Part shown: piece after piece, positions 1 through 10,554 of the stretch
Layout of the letters: every line of letters starts with the position of its first letter
How positions within the stretch are numbered: the first letter of the stretch is position 1
NCBI GenBank assembly: GCA_038380435.1
Contig: JAWZYU010000001.1
Location: 14,302,001-14,366,000, forward strand
Direction of reading: 5' to 3'
Length of the DNA: 64,000 bases
Source of the DNA: Ryuthela nishihirai
Lineage: Eukaryota > Arthropoda > Arachnida > Araneae > Heptathelidae
Translations under genes and position numbers: made by a program
Notes under the pieces: generated by a model
The model's database searches: none
What the model was told of the DNA's origin: nothing
Seen by the model: only the letters and a program-made list of their open reading frames with translations

Positions 1-1052
1 TTAAGCTTCTTTCTACACAGTAATGGAAAACTAAATCCAAACCAGTTTGGATTTATTCCAGGCAAAAGCACGACGATGGCTATTTCAAAGTTGATGGCTA
101 CCATAGATGACAATAAGGTGCTAAAGAAGCACTCGTGTGTTATATCTCTAGATGTGAAAGGGGCATTTAATAACGTTTGGTGGCCCTTTCTACTAGATGA
201 ACTGAGAAGACATAAATGCCCAAAGAATTTATTTAAAGTCTTCAGTAGCTATCTTTCAAAAAGAAGAATAGTAGTTAAAGATGGAGAGATAGAAATCTCC
301 AGGCAATATTACAAAGGTTGTCCACAGGGGTCTAATTCAGGACCCCTATTATGGAATATATTATATCTATATCTAATTCAGGACCCCTATTATGGTTATC
401 TAATTCAGGACCCCTATTATGGACCCCTATTATGGAATATATTATATCTATATATAATTCAGGACCCCTATTATGGTTATCTAATTCAGGACCCCTATTA
501 TGGACCCCTATTATATATATCATTATTCAGGACCCCTATTATATAATATTGATAGCTAGGCTACTATTATATATACTCTGCTTTAAATATTATAACAAAA
601 GAAGGTACTCAGATTCAAGCTTATGCTGACGATATAATAGTTATTGCCTCGGCTTCAGGGAGACATATACTGGAACAAGATTGTGAAAAAGTGTTAACAG
701 ACTTAGAAGACTGGGCTGAGAGAACGAGGCTTGAATTTAGTCCAAAAAAGACTATCATAGTGTTTCCCAAAGAAGGGAAAATGAAAAGGATTCCGAGTCT
801 TAGATTTAAAGATAAACCAGTGAAAGCAGTCAATGTTCTGAAATACCTAGGATTGTGGCTGGACGATAAACGAAACTGGTTATGCCATCTAAATAACGTT
901 AAAGATAGATGTGCTAGAATATTGAATGCCCTGCACAGAATGTCAACTAGGACATGGGGGATAAAAGGAGTAGTAAAGAAAGAATTATATAAGAGAGGGA
1001 TTGAAAGGATAGTACATATGCCTGTGGGGCATGGTGGCCCCAAGGTGGGACT
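1..1052 (+). pseudogene. LINE reverse transcriptase domain, broken
   Basis: Frame 1 is open from base 1. Visible are motif A (SLDVKGAFNNVWW, about 145-183), motif B (GCPQGSNSGPLLWN, about 316-357) and motif C (AYADD, 619-633, the catalytic Asp pair). The thumb region follows (KYLGLWLDDKRNW). Between motifs B and C a repeat-expanded stretch ends in stops at 544, 550 and 553, after which the same frame resumes at about 556. The frame is lost near 1030-1052, where HMPVGHGGPKVGL ends in TGA; the expected protein continues from 1053 in another frame. The reverse transcriptase would copy its own RNA at a nicked target site; this copy cannot make a full enzyme. Confidence 0.85.
331..560 (+). repeat. 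Tandem repeat grown out of RT motif B
   Basis: The 18-bp string ATTCAGGACCCCTATTAT occurs in full at 335, 376, 403, 457, 484 and 525, with two partial copies at 421 and 502. The first copy is the native codons for NSGPLL of RT motif B. The block 363-443 is followed by a near copy at 444-524, an 81-bp step equal to 27 codons, so the reading frame survived that duplication. The repeat therefore arose inside the LINE by local duplication and later gained stops. Confidence 0.9.
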
Positions 1053-1895
1053 GTGAGAATTATACAGAAATTACAACAGATTCAAAAATTAGCCCTCTTG
1101 GGTATAACAAGATGTTTTAAAACGACATCAACGTCTGCTCTTCAGTTTCTAGCAGGAACACTTCCACTAGAACTGATTATAGAACAAGAAGCAGCAATAT
1201 ATAGAAGCTTTACACTAGAACAAAACGTAGAACTCTGGGAGGAGTTAATAGAAAGTGATCATATTGAAAACCAAATCACTAAATGGGTAACACACCCAGC
1301 TAAACAAACTCAAAAAAGGTGGGACAAGATCCCGCCAGAGGATTCAAATAACGACACAAGAATATATACAGATGGATCCATAATGGAAGAGCACACTGGA
1401 GCATCCTTGTGCATCTATAAAGGTGCAAGTCCAATAATTCAAAAAGAATATAGACTGTCAAACTCAGCTACTGTTTTTCAAGCTGAAATCTTCGCAATAT
1501 TAAAGGCTGTAGAATGGTTTGCTACCATCAGTTCAGATCAAGAAGTGGCCTTGTACTCAGACAGTCAGTCTGCACTATATGCGCTGCAGAGAATAAAACA
1601 CAAAAAACCAACAGTGGATAGAATTAAGAATATTTTAACAGAACTTGAAGGCAGGAAGATAAACTTTCATTGGGTTAAAAGTCATCATGGTTGTCCAGGA
1701 AACGAGCTGGCAGATGATCATGCAAAAAGAGCATGCAGAAAGATACAAGTTGATGTTGAAGTACCTATTTCTAAAGATAGTCTTAAGAGGCGACTAAGAC
1801 AAAAAAGTATCAAGATATGGCAATCTAGATGGGAGCAAGAGGATTCAACAGGAAGATATAAGTACAGATTTTTAAAGAAAGTTTCTCTTAAATGA
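1053..1895 (+). pseudogene. LINE RT thumb plus RNase H domain
   Basis: Continues the LINE polyprotein in a shifted frame with no ATG of its own (it begins at GTG). RNase H signatures are all present: YTDGS (first Asp), FQAEIFAIL (Glu), LYSDSQSAL (Asp) and HWVKSHHGCPGNELADDHAK (His and last Asp). RNase H would remove the RNA template strand after first-strand synthesis. The frame ends at KVSLK. About 90 bases further, near 1980-2045, another frame holds CSCVCGS, a stop, then LHYIFDCPRL, the expected C-terminal Cys/His motif, so the true protein ran further. This is the best-preserved part of the element. Confidence 0.85.
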
Positions 1896-2579
1896 ATCTC
1901 GACAGACTTTTACTCAAATCAAGTCTTTACAGATCATGGCAATTTCCCAAAGTATTATAATAGATTTAATATAAAAAAGTGCTCGTGTGTTTGTGGCTCC
2001 TGAGAAGCGGGAACCCTTCACTATATTTTTGATTGTCCTCGGTTACTGAATATAAGAGGAAATAACTTAATGAGACTTGGTAGTAATAGATTAAATCTCC
2101 TCTTTGGGAATTAACGGATTTAAGATCTCAAGTTATAGATATAATGAGATATGTTTATGATAATACTCAGAACTTTATAATAATAGACTATAGGGAGGGG
2201 ACTGGTTCTCCTCCTACCGCGGGAGGGGACTGAGTTCTCCTCCTACTGTTATGAGAAGATTGTATTAAAAAAACGATGAGTCAGTATGTCAAAGGAAAAA
2301 CTAGAAGATAAGAAGATTGTTTATAAAGACTAATGGGAGGGGATAAATCTCCCCTCCTACGGTGACGATGAGAAGATTATAATATCAAGAAGATATGTGT
2401 CAAGAAGTTCGAAGTCCGAAAATTTCAAAAGTCAAGTGTTATTATATTTAAAGGAAAATGTTACATATTTTAATTATTATTTGTAAAGGGTACTAAATAG
2501 TACCCTAAGTGTATATATTGTACATATGTTTTGCCAAATAAAGAGAAAGATGTAAAAGAAAAATGATGGTGTTCTTCCA

Positions 2580-2650
2580 GCGGAAGTTCGTGGGGACAAC
2601 AAAATTTTACAACAAAAACGGTTCGTGGGGGAACAAAATTTTAGAGTAGC
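2580..2650 (+). repeat. Imperfect direct repeat
   Basis: Two close copies of a TTCGTGGGG...AACAAAATTTTA motif follow the LINE, at about 2586-2610 and 2621-2645. It may be a 5' or 3' end fragment of another retroelement; no coding content is seen. Confidence 0.5.
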
Positions 2651-2689
2651 TCCCATTAGCCTGTAGTGCCGTATTTGGCGGGGCAGGCA

Positions 2690-3222
2690 TCATTTAATTT
2701 TAGAGAGTCTTACGTGTAGAAGACGTTCCCCATTGCCATTGGAGCAACCAGTGCCAAAGGGACCTAAAACTCCTGCCGAAAGATTAGAGTCAGTACCATC
2801 TTTAGCATTGAAGTCACCTAGCACAAGGGAAATATCTCCTGTCTTCACAGAATTCAAAATATCCTGAAGCTGGCTGTAAAACGTATCTTCTCGTTCTCAC
2901 CAGAGTTCTCTGTGGGGGCATAACAACAGATGACATTCAAGTCTTTAATTTTTGTTTTAAAAATTTCTGTTAGAAATCCTTCATTAATGCAGTCATATCC
3001 TAGAAGAACATCACTGGCGTGTCTCCTGAGAGGCAAATATACAACGTGGAGATGCTTTCCATCCTCCTTGCCTAAAAAGAGAAATTTAAAGTTATTTTTA
3101 AGTATCTCACCTTTACTTGTCCATCTGATCTCTTGCAAGCGATCTAGGTTATAATGCTGGAATTCCAGCGTGAGGACATCAAGAGAATAATCTCTATATA
3201 ACATTCTCACGTTTCACGTACC
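2690..3222 (-). pseudogene. RTE-type LINE endonuclease (EEP fold) relic
   Basis: Read on the minus strand, this is the endonuclease/exonuclease/phosphatase domain found at the N-terminus of RTE-clade LINEs and often annotated in arthropods as craniofacial development protein 2-like. It opens with GT-stop-NVRMLYRDYS, where the family has GTWNVR (TGG to TGA at about 3217). LQEIRW near 3125-3144 carries the catalytic Glu and GDFNAKDG at about 2796-2818 is the conserved Asp/Asn motif, followed by GVLGPFGTG. A frameshift near 2885 separates the halves. The enzyme nicks the target DNA. The piece stops near 2690 before the last conserved His motif and the RT. Confidence 0.8.
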
Positions 3223-3239
3223 TTCAGAGAGAAAATGAT

Positions 3240-4090
3240 TAGTAGCGTTTTTAAAGAAACTAGATTTATTGAGAGAAATAGGGCCAGCAATATCAAACAG
3301 CCCCCTGATCGCTGGGGCAAAGACTTGTCACTCCTCCGATAAAGGCTAAAGTCACCGATGCTGGTAGGAACTTCAGGCACCGCTTTTTAAGTGGACCTTT
3401 TCATGAGCCATGTGACCTGCCACATTACTCCAACTTAGGATTTACAATGACCAACTAGCTAAGTGAGGGTTCAGGTACTTGCGATAGTCTCTGATCAGGA
3501 TTATCCACCAACTGATATGAGGTATCCCATGCCTCTGTTCAATTAGGGGTCGCAATCCACAAGCAAGCAGAAAACACAGTGGCAGATTCTCCCTCAACAG
3601 AGGCCCACTAATGCAGCAAGTCCATGATCCATTATCTAGCTCAAATTCGTAAACCAGTCCAGTCAAGTGGGTATTAAATGATCAGTACCAGAACCCTATA
3701 AAGTTTACCACCCCTCAGAAGGGTTTAAAAAAAGGAAAAGGTGGTCACAGATGACCAGATCAGTAGGTCACACTGAGCTGGCAGCCCCCCCTTCCGTTCC
3801 CTTCTAAAAAAGAATATCTCTTTAGAAAGGTACTAACGGTCTGCAACCACGAGAAGTCGGGGTCGGATATTAGCTGCTAGACTTGGCCGGTCCTGTGCAT
3901 AATCACTGGGGATTGGTATACAGCTCTCCTTCCAGTCTATGCATAGCTACCATTTACAGACATATATACTGATAAATGATTCTACTGATAAACATTATAT
4001 GGATAAATGATCTCAAATCATCGCTGAGTCATTCGACGTTTGGCTAGCATTCTATTCGCCTAAAATTGACTTTTATGGAATAAAAAACAC
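3240..4090. other. Unassigned stretch, possibly LINE 5' region
   Basis: No recognised gene. A 74-codon minus-strand frame (3442-3666) has no motif I know. The stretch sits directly upstream of the RTE endonuclease relic in the antisense direction and contains a C-rich tract near 3785, so it could be the 5' untranslated region of the same element. That is inference from position only. Confidence 0.3.
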
Positions 4091-4114
4091 ACTTATCGTA
4101 AAATTTCAGACGAA

Positions 4115-5370
4115 CATTCACAAGCAGCCAGGTGGCTCAGTGTGAGCCCTTCTGGAGTCATAGGATGCGACAACAGTTTCGAGAGACAAATGATGTTTCC
4201 AGAAGACCATTAAGGAGGGTTGGGTTGTTTTACCTCTGAGCGGCACTTTTTTGCACACCATGGGCTAAATGGCCAGGTCACATGGACCCCGAAGGCTCAG
4301 AGAAGGTTGGGAGAGGGGACCCACTGGAACAGCTGTTGGGAGAAAGATGGTAGCCTCCCGTCAAGGCCATCCAGCGTGTTCTTTAACGTGCACAGGGTAT
4401 GGCTCTCCCGCACAAGGGGCCACGGCTTAACGTCCCATCCGACGGACGGCGGCCTTTCCAAGCCCATCGGTGTCCTCTACTGACCGTGGGCAGGGCGGGG
4501 AATTTTTGTGGAGATAAATCTCAACGCTGACCCAGCTGGGACTCGAACCTGGGAACTACAGATTACGAGCATGGCGCGCTACCGACTGAGCCACCCCCGC
4601 CCCACCATTAAGGAGTTATGCAAGGACAACAATAGCAAATGAGGACAGGCATCTTCGATTTACAGTTCGAAAACCTAATCAGAAAACATTAGCTCAATTG
4701 CGTTCTTAACCTCCGAGAGGCTTCTGGAATCCTTGTTTCAACCTTCCTCTTAGCAGGAAGCTTCACGAAGATGGTATTTATTCTCACTGACTAGTACGTT
4801 ATGTGCACCTCACTCCACGTCACAAAAAGGAATGACTGAACTCGGCTCCAGAACATCGTGATGGACTGAGGCTCATTGGCGTTCAGTGCTCTTTACTGAT
4901 AATTCCAGATCTGTCGAGCAGAGCGACTCACAAGACGGACACTGATCTTGAGGAAAAAATACAGGTTATCATCCATCAAACGTCGTTGAAAGAGACACAT
5001 ATGGAAGGAGCAGTTTCATGGTGTGGATAGGCATTTTGCTGACATGTAGGTGGTCTCACACTTCCCTATGTGTTTTCTATCTGCATGATGACAGCTCGGA
5101 GGTACAGAAATGTGTCCTGGACCTTTATGTGCGACCTTATGCAGTTGAAATAGGGGGTTATTTCATATTTCGGGATTATAATGACCATCCCCACGGAGCT
5201 CGAATGGTCGGCCAATACCTGGGAGCGAACACGATCGACCGCAAAGGATTCGCCCAGCACTTTGTATCGATGTCAGTTCATTGGAGCATGTTTGGGATAT
5301 TCTAGGAAGGCGTATTCCCTCGATTGTTCTCCACAGAACCACTATAAGCTGCAAGTGATACTTGTATGTG
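4115..5370 (+). pseudogene. Tc1-like transposase relic interrupted by a SINE
   Basis: A decayed DD34E transposase spread over several frames. Left of the SINE, MRQQFRETNDVSRRPLRS resembles the helix-turn-helix linker of Tc1 proteins. Right of it follow EHRDG..., VLFTDNSRS in place of a typical FTDESRF (the Asp is kept), VVERDTYG.SSFMVWIGI, FIFRDYNDHPHGARMVGQYL in place of a FMQDNARPHTAR-type motif, and finally LEHVWDILGRRIP in a shifted frame, which carries the last catalytic Glu. The protein would cut and paste the element at TA sites. Stops and shifts are numerous. No terminal inverted repeats were found, so the element limits are uncertain. Confidence 0.75.
4206..4615 (-). mobile_element. 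SINE family 1, full copy with 12-bp TSD
   Basis: Body 4218-4603, read on the minus strand. It starts with a GC-rich tRNA-like head (box A TGGCTCAGTCGGTAGCGCGC, box B GGTTCGAGTCC), continues through a tRNA-unrelated body and ends in CAACCCAACC. A perfect 12-bp duplication, ACCATTAAGGAG, flanks it at 4206-4217 and 4604-4615. The insertion lies inside a Tc1 transposase relic and removing it rejoins that sequence, so the SINE is younger than the Tc1 element. The anticodon-arm region (GCTCGTAATCTG) resembles elongator tRNA-Met with CAT changed to CGT. Confidence 0.93.
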
Positions 5371-7320
5371 AAAGCACCTCACACCTACTAAGATATTTTT
5401 GGATAATTCCACACACAATATGAGGCACCATTATGGAACTCGTATTTATGTGAGAGATGATCAAGCACTTTATAAGCCCTCAATTTGTGTACCAATTGAT
5501 TGGGATGTGATTTTTGAATCTTTTGATACCATTTTAAAATTTCGAACCTAGAATGGCGAAACTTTTGTTACACTTTCAATATTAATTCAACACGTCTACA
5601 GACTCTTCCTTGTCAACATTTTGGTAAATTGATCGAGTGACATTTGTTTTAAAACACTTTTTCTACAAATTCCCTTCAAATTGCAAGACAGTGTATATTA
5701 AGATTTGCATTTTCGAAATCAAATAACAATGTTAATTTCTCCTTTAGAAGGCGATAAAATTAGAAAGTGGCAAAATTTTAAACGGATGTTGTAAACAGTT
5801 TATTCATGCTATAACATGAAATTTTGGTGGTAGAGTATGATGGCGAAGGAGTTTGCATTGTCTAAGTGCAAATAAAATATTATTATTCACATTTTTGAAT
5901 TATATATTAGCTTCTGTTTTCTACAGTTACCGAGCATTAAGTGGGAAAAACCAGAAAACTTCAGTTTTGTAAACCAACTTTTGACATTCACCAAATATGA
6001 CTGAACTTTTAGCTTTTTTACAGTAACGAAACCGTTACAGACCAGATTTACTTTTCAACTTTTCTTGGAACTTTATTTAATTTAGCATTACTTAATTTAT
6101 TTCCATTTGAAGTATGTTCACTTAATAAATAACGAAAAATTTATCTACTGATATTGTGAGACATATTTTTCAATAATATAAGCAAATAAGATACATAATA
6201 TAATCAGTTGTAGATGTTTTAGGATTGCAAGAGATATGAATTGTTTTAAATAATTTCTATTATTTTATAAAACTTTTATGAAATTGAAAGCCTTCTGGAA
6301 TCGAAAAATAAATATTCCGCTAACAATTAAGCTAATAACAGTAGCTTAGATATTACAACCATTTAATGTAATAATCCGTTAATAGACTTAAGTGGACTTA
6401 TCGTGTTTTACTGTACGTCGAAAAAATAATATTTTACGAAAGACGGAATATATTGATTTGAGTTTTTTAATTTTTCATGTTCATAACTGCATCTTCTGCA
6501 TAATCCTGGGTATTGAGCTGCACCTTAAGTAAGAGCGACAACTTAAATCATGTAGCTCAAGTAGGAAATTTTGCATTAATTCTAAATTTAAAGTAGATAA
6601 AGAACTGAAATTTTGTTGCTAATAAAATATGCTTACATTTTTCTGATACATATTGCAAGTATAGTAATAGAAAATATTTTTTATTAATCAGCATTAAGAT
6701 ATACATTTTAAGGTAAATCACGAACAGTAAGATGCACATACTGTTGTTGAAAATTGCGTTATATCTATTTGAATCCAAACTGGTAAAGCAGCAGCATCAG
6801 CGCATAAAACTTCTACCGATACAGTTTTTTCATGATGGGAGCATCAGTGTGAGTATTAAATGGCGGTTGTGGAAATTGGATTAGTGAAGTGTAACGCCAC
6901 TTTTGGACAAACTAATGACTTTGCGGAACATCAGAATGTTCAGTCGGGAAAAAAACTGAGCCAGGTATTGATATATTTTCTTATTTTGTGTATGAAGCCA
7001 TTTTTATACGACATTTGATCTATCACTATCTTGAAAAGCTATTAGAAAAGCAATTTCAGCAAGCGTTAAAGAAAATATTTGTAGATAAAATTTGGCCATT
7101 TTATATTTATTTTCTCAGAAGTGTAAATAGCGAGAGAAAAAGCATAGTGTAGGAATTTAAAAAGAAATTTAAATTTCGAAAGGCAGAAAGAAATTTCTAT
7201 TTATTTACCATTCCAAAATGTTGGAGGTTCAATGTGTAAAAATGACATGAATTCTTCTATTATTCCTTGATGCAAAATATTCCATATCAGTATAGGAGGT
7301 TTTGGTGTTTTTAGCTATAT
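5371..7320. other. AT-rich stretch without recognised features
   Basis: Long AT-rich sequence with only short random frames; the 73-codon minus frame at 6557-6778 has low-complexity composition and no motif. I see no repeat family shared with the rest of the window. Confidence 0.5.
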
Positions 7321-7321
7321 A

Positions 7322-7894
7322 TACAGGGTGATTCAAAAAGATGGACACAATTTCAATTGGTTATATTTCCTGAACTATACGTTTTATTTGAATTATGTAA
7401 ATTACATTTGAAAGAGGATGTTGTAAAGTTTAGAATACTATCGCTAGAGCAGCGTCAGCGTCATATCGCACAGCAGCGTCAGTTGTAAGCAAGATGGCTA
7501 CTATGCAACACCAGATTTTTTGCATTCGTAAGTTCAGTAAAAGTGAATCTGCGACTGCGGTGCAGCGTGCATTTCGTCGTAAGTTTAACATTGAACCTCC
7601 AACGAGGAAGATAATTTGTCGTTGGCATAAACAATTTGATGAAACTGGCTCTCTGTGTAAGGGTAAAAGCCCGGGCGACCGCGTGTATCGGAGGAGAACG
7701 TGGAGCGCATTCGAGTGAGTTTTGAGCGTAGCCCAATGAAGTCAACCCGTAGAGCGAGTAGAGAACTTGTACTATCGCATCTATAAACTTCACTATGTGT
7801 ATAATCAAATGTAATTTACAGAATTCAAATAAAACGTATAGTTCAGGAAATATAATCAATTGAAATTGTGTCCATCTTTTTGAATCACCCTGTA
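7322..7894 (+). mobile_element. Mariner deletion derivative, 86-bp TIRs
   Basis: The element 7324-7892 is bounded by TA dinucleotides and starts CAGGGTGATTCAAAAAGATG. Its terminal inverted repeats, 7324-7409 and 7807-7892, match over about 86 bp with about two differences. Between them lies only the N-terminal part of a transposase gene, so most of the catalytic domain has been deleted. It is a non-autonomous element that could be moved by a full-length relative. The near identity of the two ends suggests fairly recent activity. Confidence 0.9.
7494..7795 (+). pseudogene. DUF4817 mariner transposase N-terminus, truncated
   Basis: Starts at an ATG 85 bases inside the left inverted repeat. The first 62 residues contain a helix-turn-helix: SESATAVQRAFRRKFNIEPPTRKIICRWHKQFDETGSL, then CKGKSPG. 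This matches the DUF4817 DNA-binding region common in arthropod mariner-like proteins. A one-base change near 7675-7680 breaks the frame; the other frame continues RVSEENVERIRVSFERSPMK and STRRASRELVLSHL, then a stop at about 7786. The DDE catalytic domain is absent. The protein could at most bind the element's ends. Confidence 0.85.
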
Positions 7895-8400
7895 TTTATA
7901 AGAAGAGAATGAAGTAAATTTGGTCATTTATCGTGTATCACATCCAGATTCCTAGGAATCGCACCACTACCCTATTATGTACAGATAGTATGTATTGTAG
8001 TTGGGTGTTTAATGTATGCTTATATCTATAGCGTCTCTACAGTGAGGTAAGAGAAATTTACGACATAGCATATAAAAAGATAAGAAAGGAACGTTTGATC
8101 GCTCCTGTCCGAAAGTTGTTTGCTGTGTAATCAAAAATATAATCTTCGTTTTTATACACTGGGGAAATTGAAAAAAGAACACCCAGAAGGAATTCCTTTA
8201 GGAACGTCATGTTATATCATGCTAATAGTTAAGGGCAGCAGAAACGGTGATCCAAGAATGAAAGTCATTGGATGAAATAATGACATTACCGAGGACGACA
8301 ACATGCAAATGTACACAGTGCGTATTTAAGGACTAGGGGGTGAAGAAAGAAGGTATTCGTCTTGTGTCGTGTTGTTCAGTGTTCTTTGAGGAAGCTACCA

Positions 8401-9421
8401 TGCCTGGACGATGTAGGCGTGCAACATTTGTTGAGTTAGTGGAGTTTGAGCGAGGTTATATAGTGGGTCTTCAGGAAGCAGGTTGGTCTTTTCATCAAAT
8501 TGCACACCGTGTTGGATGTGAGGTATCGGCAGTGATATGATGGTGGCGTCGATGGTCAGAACAGCATTCGCACACTCGCAGACGTGGTTCTAGGCAACAC
8601 AGAGTTACGGATGCACGAGAAAATTGGCGTATCAGGAAGGCGGCAGTGGCAGAGCGGACAACTACAGCATCACAAATTCGATCCTCTGTCGTACTAAGGG
8701 TGTCTACAAGAATGATACGCAGTCGTCTTTTGGAAGCAGGACTACGGGCATGTGTGCCACTGGCACTGTTACCACTGTCACCTTGTAACTGTCAAGCACG
8801 TTTACAGTGGTGCCAAGAACGAGTACTTTGGAGGGAAGAATGTCAGTCTGTGGTCTTCAGTGATGAAAGCCGATTCTGCTTAGTAGCATCTAATGGTCGT
8901 TTACGCGTCCGGATGCATCAAGGTGAGCGACTTCTTCCATCGTGCATCCGCCAGCGACACACAGGGCCCACACCAGGCATCATGGTGTGGGGAGTGATTA
9001 GCTATCAATCTCGTACGTGTCTGATGTTTGTGCAGAGTACACTGAATAGCAATACGAGGTTAGCGACATCGTACAGCTAGTCGTCCTGCCATATTTGAGT
9101 GTAATCCCAAATGCTGTATTCCAGCAGGATAACACTTGCCCACACTCCGCCTGGGCAACTCAACATGCTCTTCAGGCAGTGCACCAACTCCCTTGGCCAG
9201 CACACTCTTCGGATTTGTCTCCAATCGAGCATGACTGGAACTGGTTTGGACAAAGACTATTCCGCGGACCGCGGCAGGCAACAACCATCGCTCAATTACG
9301 TGTCCAAGTTGAAAGCGCATGGAATGGTTTCCCCCAACGTGATATCCAGCATTTGTACGACAGATTGCATGCCAGATTGAAAGCTTATATTGCTGCTCAA
9401 GGAGGTTTAACACCTTATTAA
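8401..9421 (+). pseudogene. Tc1-like DD34E transposase, one stop and one frameshift
   Basis: Begins MPGRCRRATFVELVEFERGY, followed by a helix-turn-helix (GLQEAGWSFHQIAHRVGCEVSAV). A TGA at about 8538 follows SAVI where an Arg CGA is expected before WWRRWSEQH, a CpG-type C-to-T change. The catalytic Asp lies in VVFSDESRFCL, then PGIMVWGVISY. Around 9060 the frame shifts. The second Asp is in VFQQDNTCPHSAW and the Glu in HSSDLSPIEHDWNWFGQRL. The C-terminus YIAAQGGLTPY is typical. All three catalytic residues remain, so only two lesions separate this copy from an open transposase frame. Confidence 0.9.
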
Positions 9422-9431
9422 AATGTGCCTT

Positions 9432-9639
9432 CTGGACGATGTAGGCGTGCAACATTTGTTGAGTTAGTGGAGTTTGAGCGAGGTTGTATAGTGGGTCTTC
9501 AGGAAGCAGGTTGGTCTTTTCATCAAATTGCACACCGTGTTGGATGAGAGGTATCGGCAGTGGTATGATAGTGACGTCGATGGTCAGAACGGCATTCGCA
9601 CACGCGCAGACGTGGTTCTAGGCAATACAGAGTTACGGC
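9432..9639 (+). repeat. Partial duplication of the Tc1 transposase 5' end
   Basis: About 208 bases here repeat 8405-8613 of the same element (from CTGGACGATGTAGGCGTGCA to AGAGTTACG) in direct orientation, just after the transposase stop. The copy differs by its own point changes (for example GATGGTGGCGTCG to GATAGTGACGTCG). It is not in frame with the transposase. It probably arose by recombination or template switching between two Tc1 copies. Confidence 0.88.
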
Positions 9640-10141
9640 ATTGAATCACTTCACAAATGTGATCTCTGTCCTTTCTCAACAAGCTGTTTCTACTAAATAA
9701 ATCTCGTAGATTACGCTTCAATTGTTAATGGTATTCTTTTTTCAATTTCCGCCAGTGTATAATCTAAATATTTAATAGGTGTGTATATCTTGGTATCTAC
9801 CAACATATCAAAATATTATAACGTTTCCATCATGACGTAGAATTTACTGTTTCATAGAGTTAGTTGTTTGAAATAATTTGTGTCTGATTTAGTGAATATA
9901 TATATATACTCGTTTAAAGATTTATCCGATTTTAAAGTTTAATCCGATGTATCTCTAGGTAGATCAAATCAAATCTAGTGTATAATCTTGCCTTCGCAGT
10001 GCATTTGATTGATGAAAAATCTATCAGCCCCCCCAGGAAGTGAGGTAATGAAAGGACTTTCTTGGTGTCTTAGGAATGGGTTTTGGCAAAAAGGTGGCAG
10101 GAGCAGTAGATTCTGCAAGTGGTGTCAATCTTTTAGTGAGA

Positions 10142-10554
10142 AAGAGTAACAAGGTTGGGTTGGGTTGTTTTACCTCTGAGCGACACTTTTTTGCACAAAA
10201 TGAGCTAAATGGCCAGGTCACACGGACCCCGAAGGATCAGAGAAGGTTGAGGAAGGGGACCCACTGGAACAGCTGTTGGAAGACAGATGGTAGCCTCCCG
10301 TCAAGGCCATCCAGCGTGTTCTTTAACGTGCACAGGGTATGGCTCTCCCGCACACGGGACCATGGCTTAACGTCCCATCCGACGGATGGCGGCCTTTCGA
10401 AGCCCATCGGTGTCCCCTACTGACCGTGGGCAGGGCGGGGAGTTTTGCGGAGATAAATCTCAACGCTGACCCAGCTGGGACTCGAACCTGGGAACTACAG
10501 ATTACGAGACTGGCGCGCTACCGACTGAGCCACCCCCGCCCCAAGAGTAACAAG
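10142..10554 (-). mobile_element. SINE family 1, full copy with 12-bp TSD
   Basis: Body 10154-10542 in the same orientation as the 4.2-kb copy. The perfect 12-bp duplication AAGAGTAACAAG lies at 10142-10153 and 10543-10554. The tRNA-like head (box A and B) is at the high-coordinate end and the CAACCCAACC-type tail at the low end. Confidence 0.93.

Larger units (their letters stand above)
1..2550 (+). mobile_element. R1/I-type non-LTR retrotransposon, 3' half, decayed
   Basis: The 3' part of a LINE cut by the left window edge. Reading order is RT fingers (NQFGFIPGKST near 40-70), RT motifs A-C, thumb, RNase H, then a C-terminal Cys/His remnant near 1980-2040, followed by a 3' region with repeated GGGAGGGGA hairpins (2194-2250 and 2335-2363) and an AATAAA at about 2537. 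RT followed by RNase H is known from I, R1 and related clades; the wording of the RT (GCPQGS, ALQFLAGTLPLEL) is R1-like. The 5' half with ORF1 and endonuclease lies outside the window. The element is dead: repeat expansion, frameshift and stop codons. The 3' boundary near 2550 is approximate. Confidence 0.85.
8155..9759 (+). mobile_element. Tc1-like transposon with rearranged 3' end
   Basis: The element 8157-9757 (1,601 bp) is flanked by TA at 8155-8156 and 9758-9759. The termini are inverted repeats of about 25 bp (left CACTGGGGAAATTGAAAAAA, right CACTGGCGGAAATTGAAAAA on the minus strand). A single transposase reading occupies 8401-9421. After its stop comes an extra copy of the gene's own N-terminal segment (9432-9639), which lengthens the element. 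The overall structure is nearly complete, suggesting recent decay. Confidence 0.92.

Noticed and set aside
4220..4483. 87-codon conserved gene (also at 10160, 34814, 37588 and other places)
   Set aside because: It is the antisense strand of the family 1 SINE; conservation reflects recent copying.
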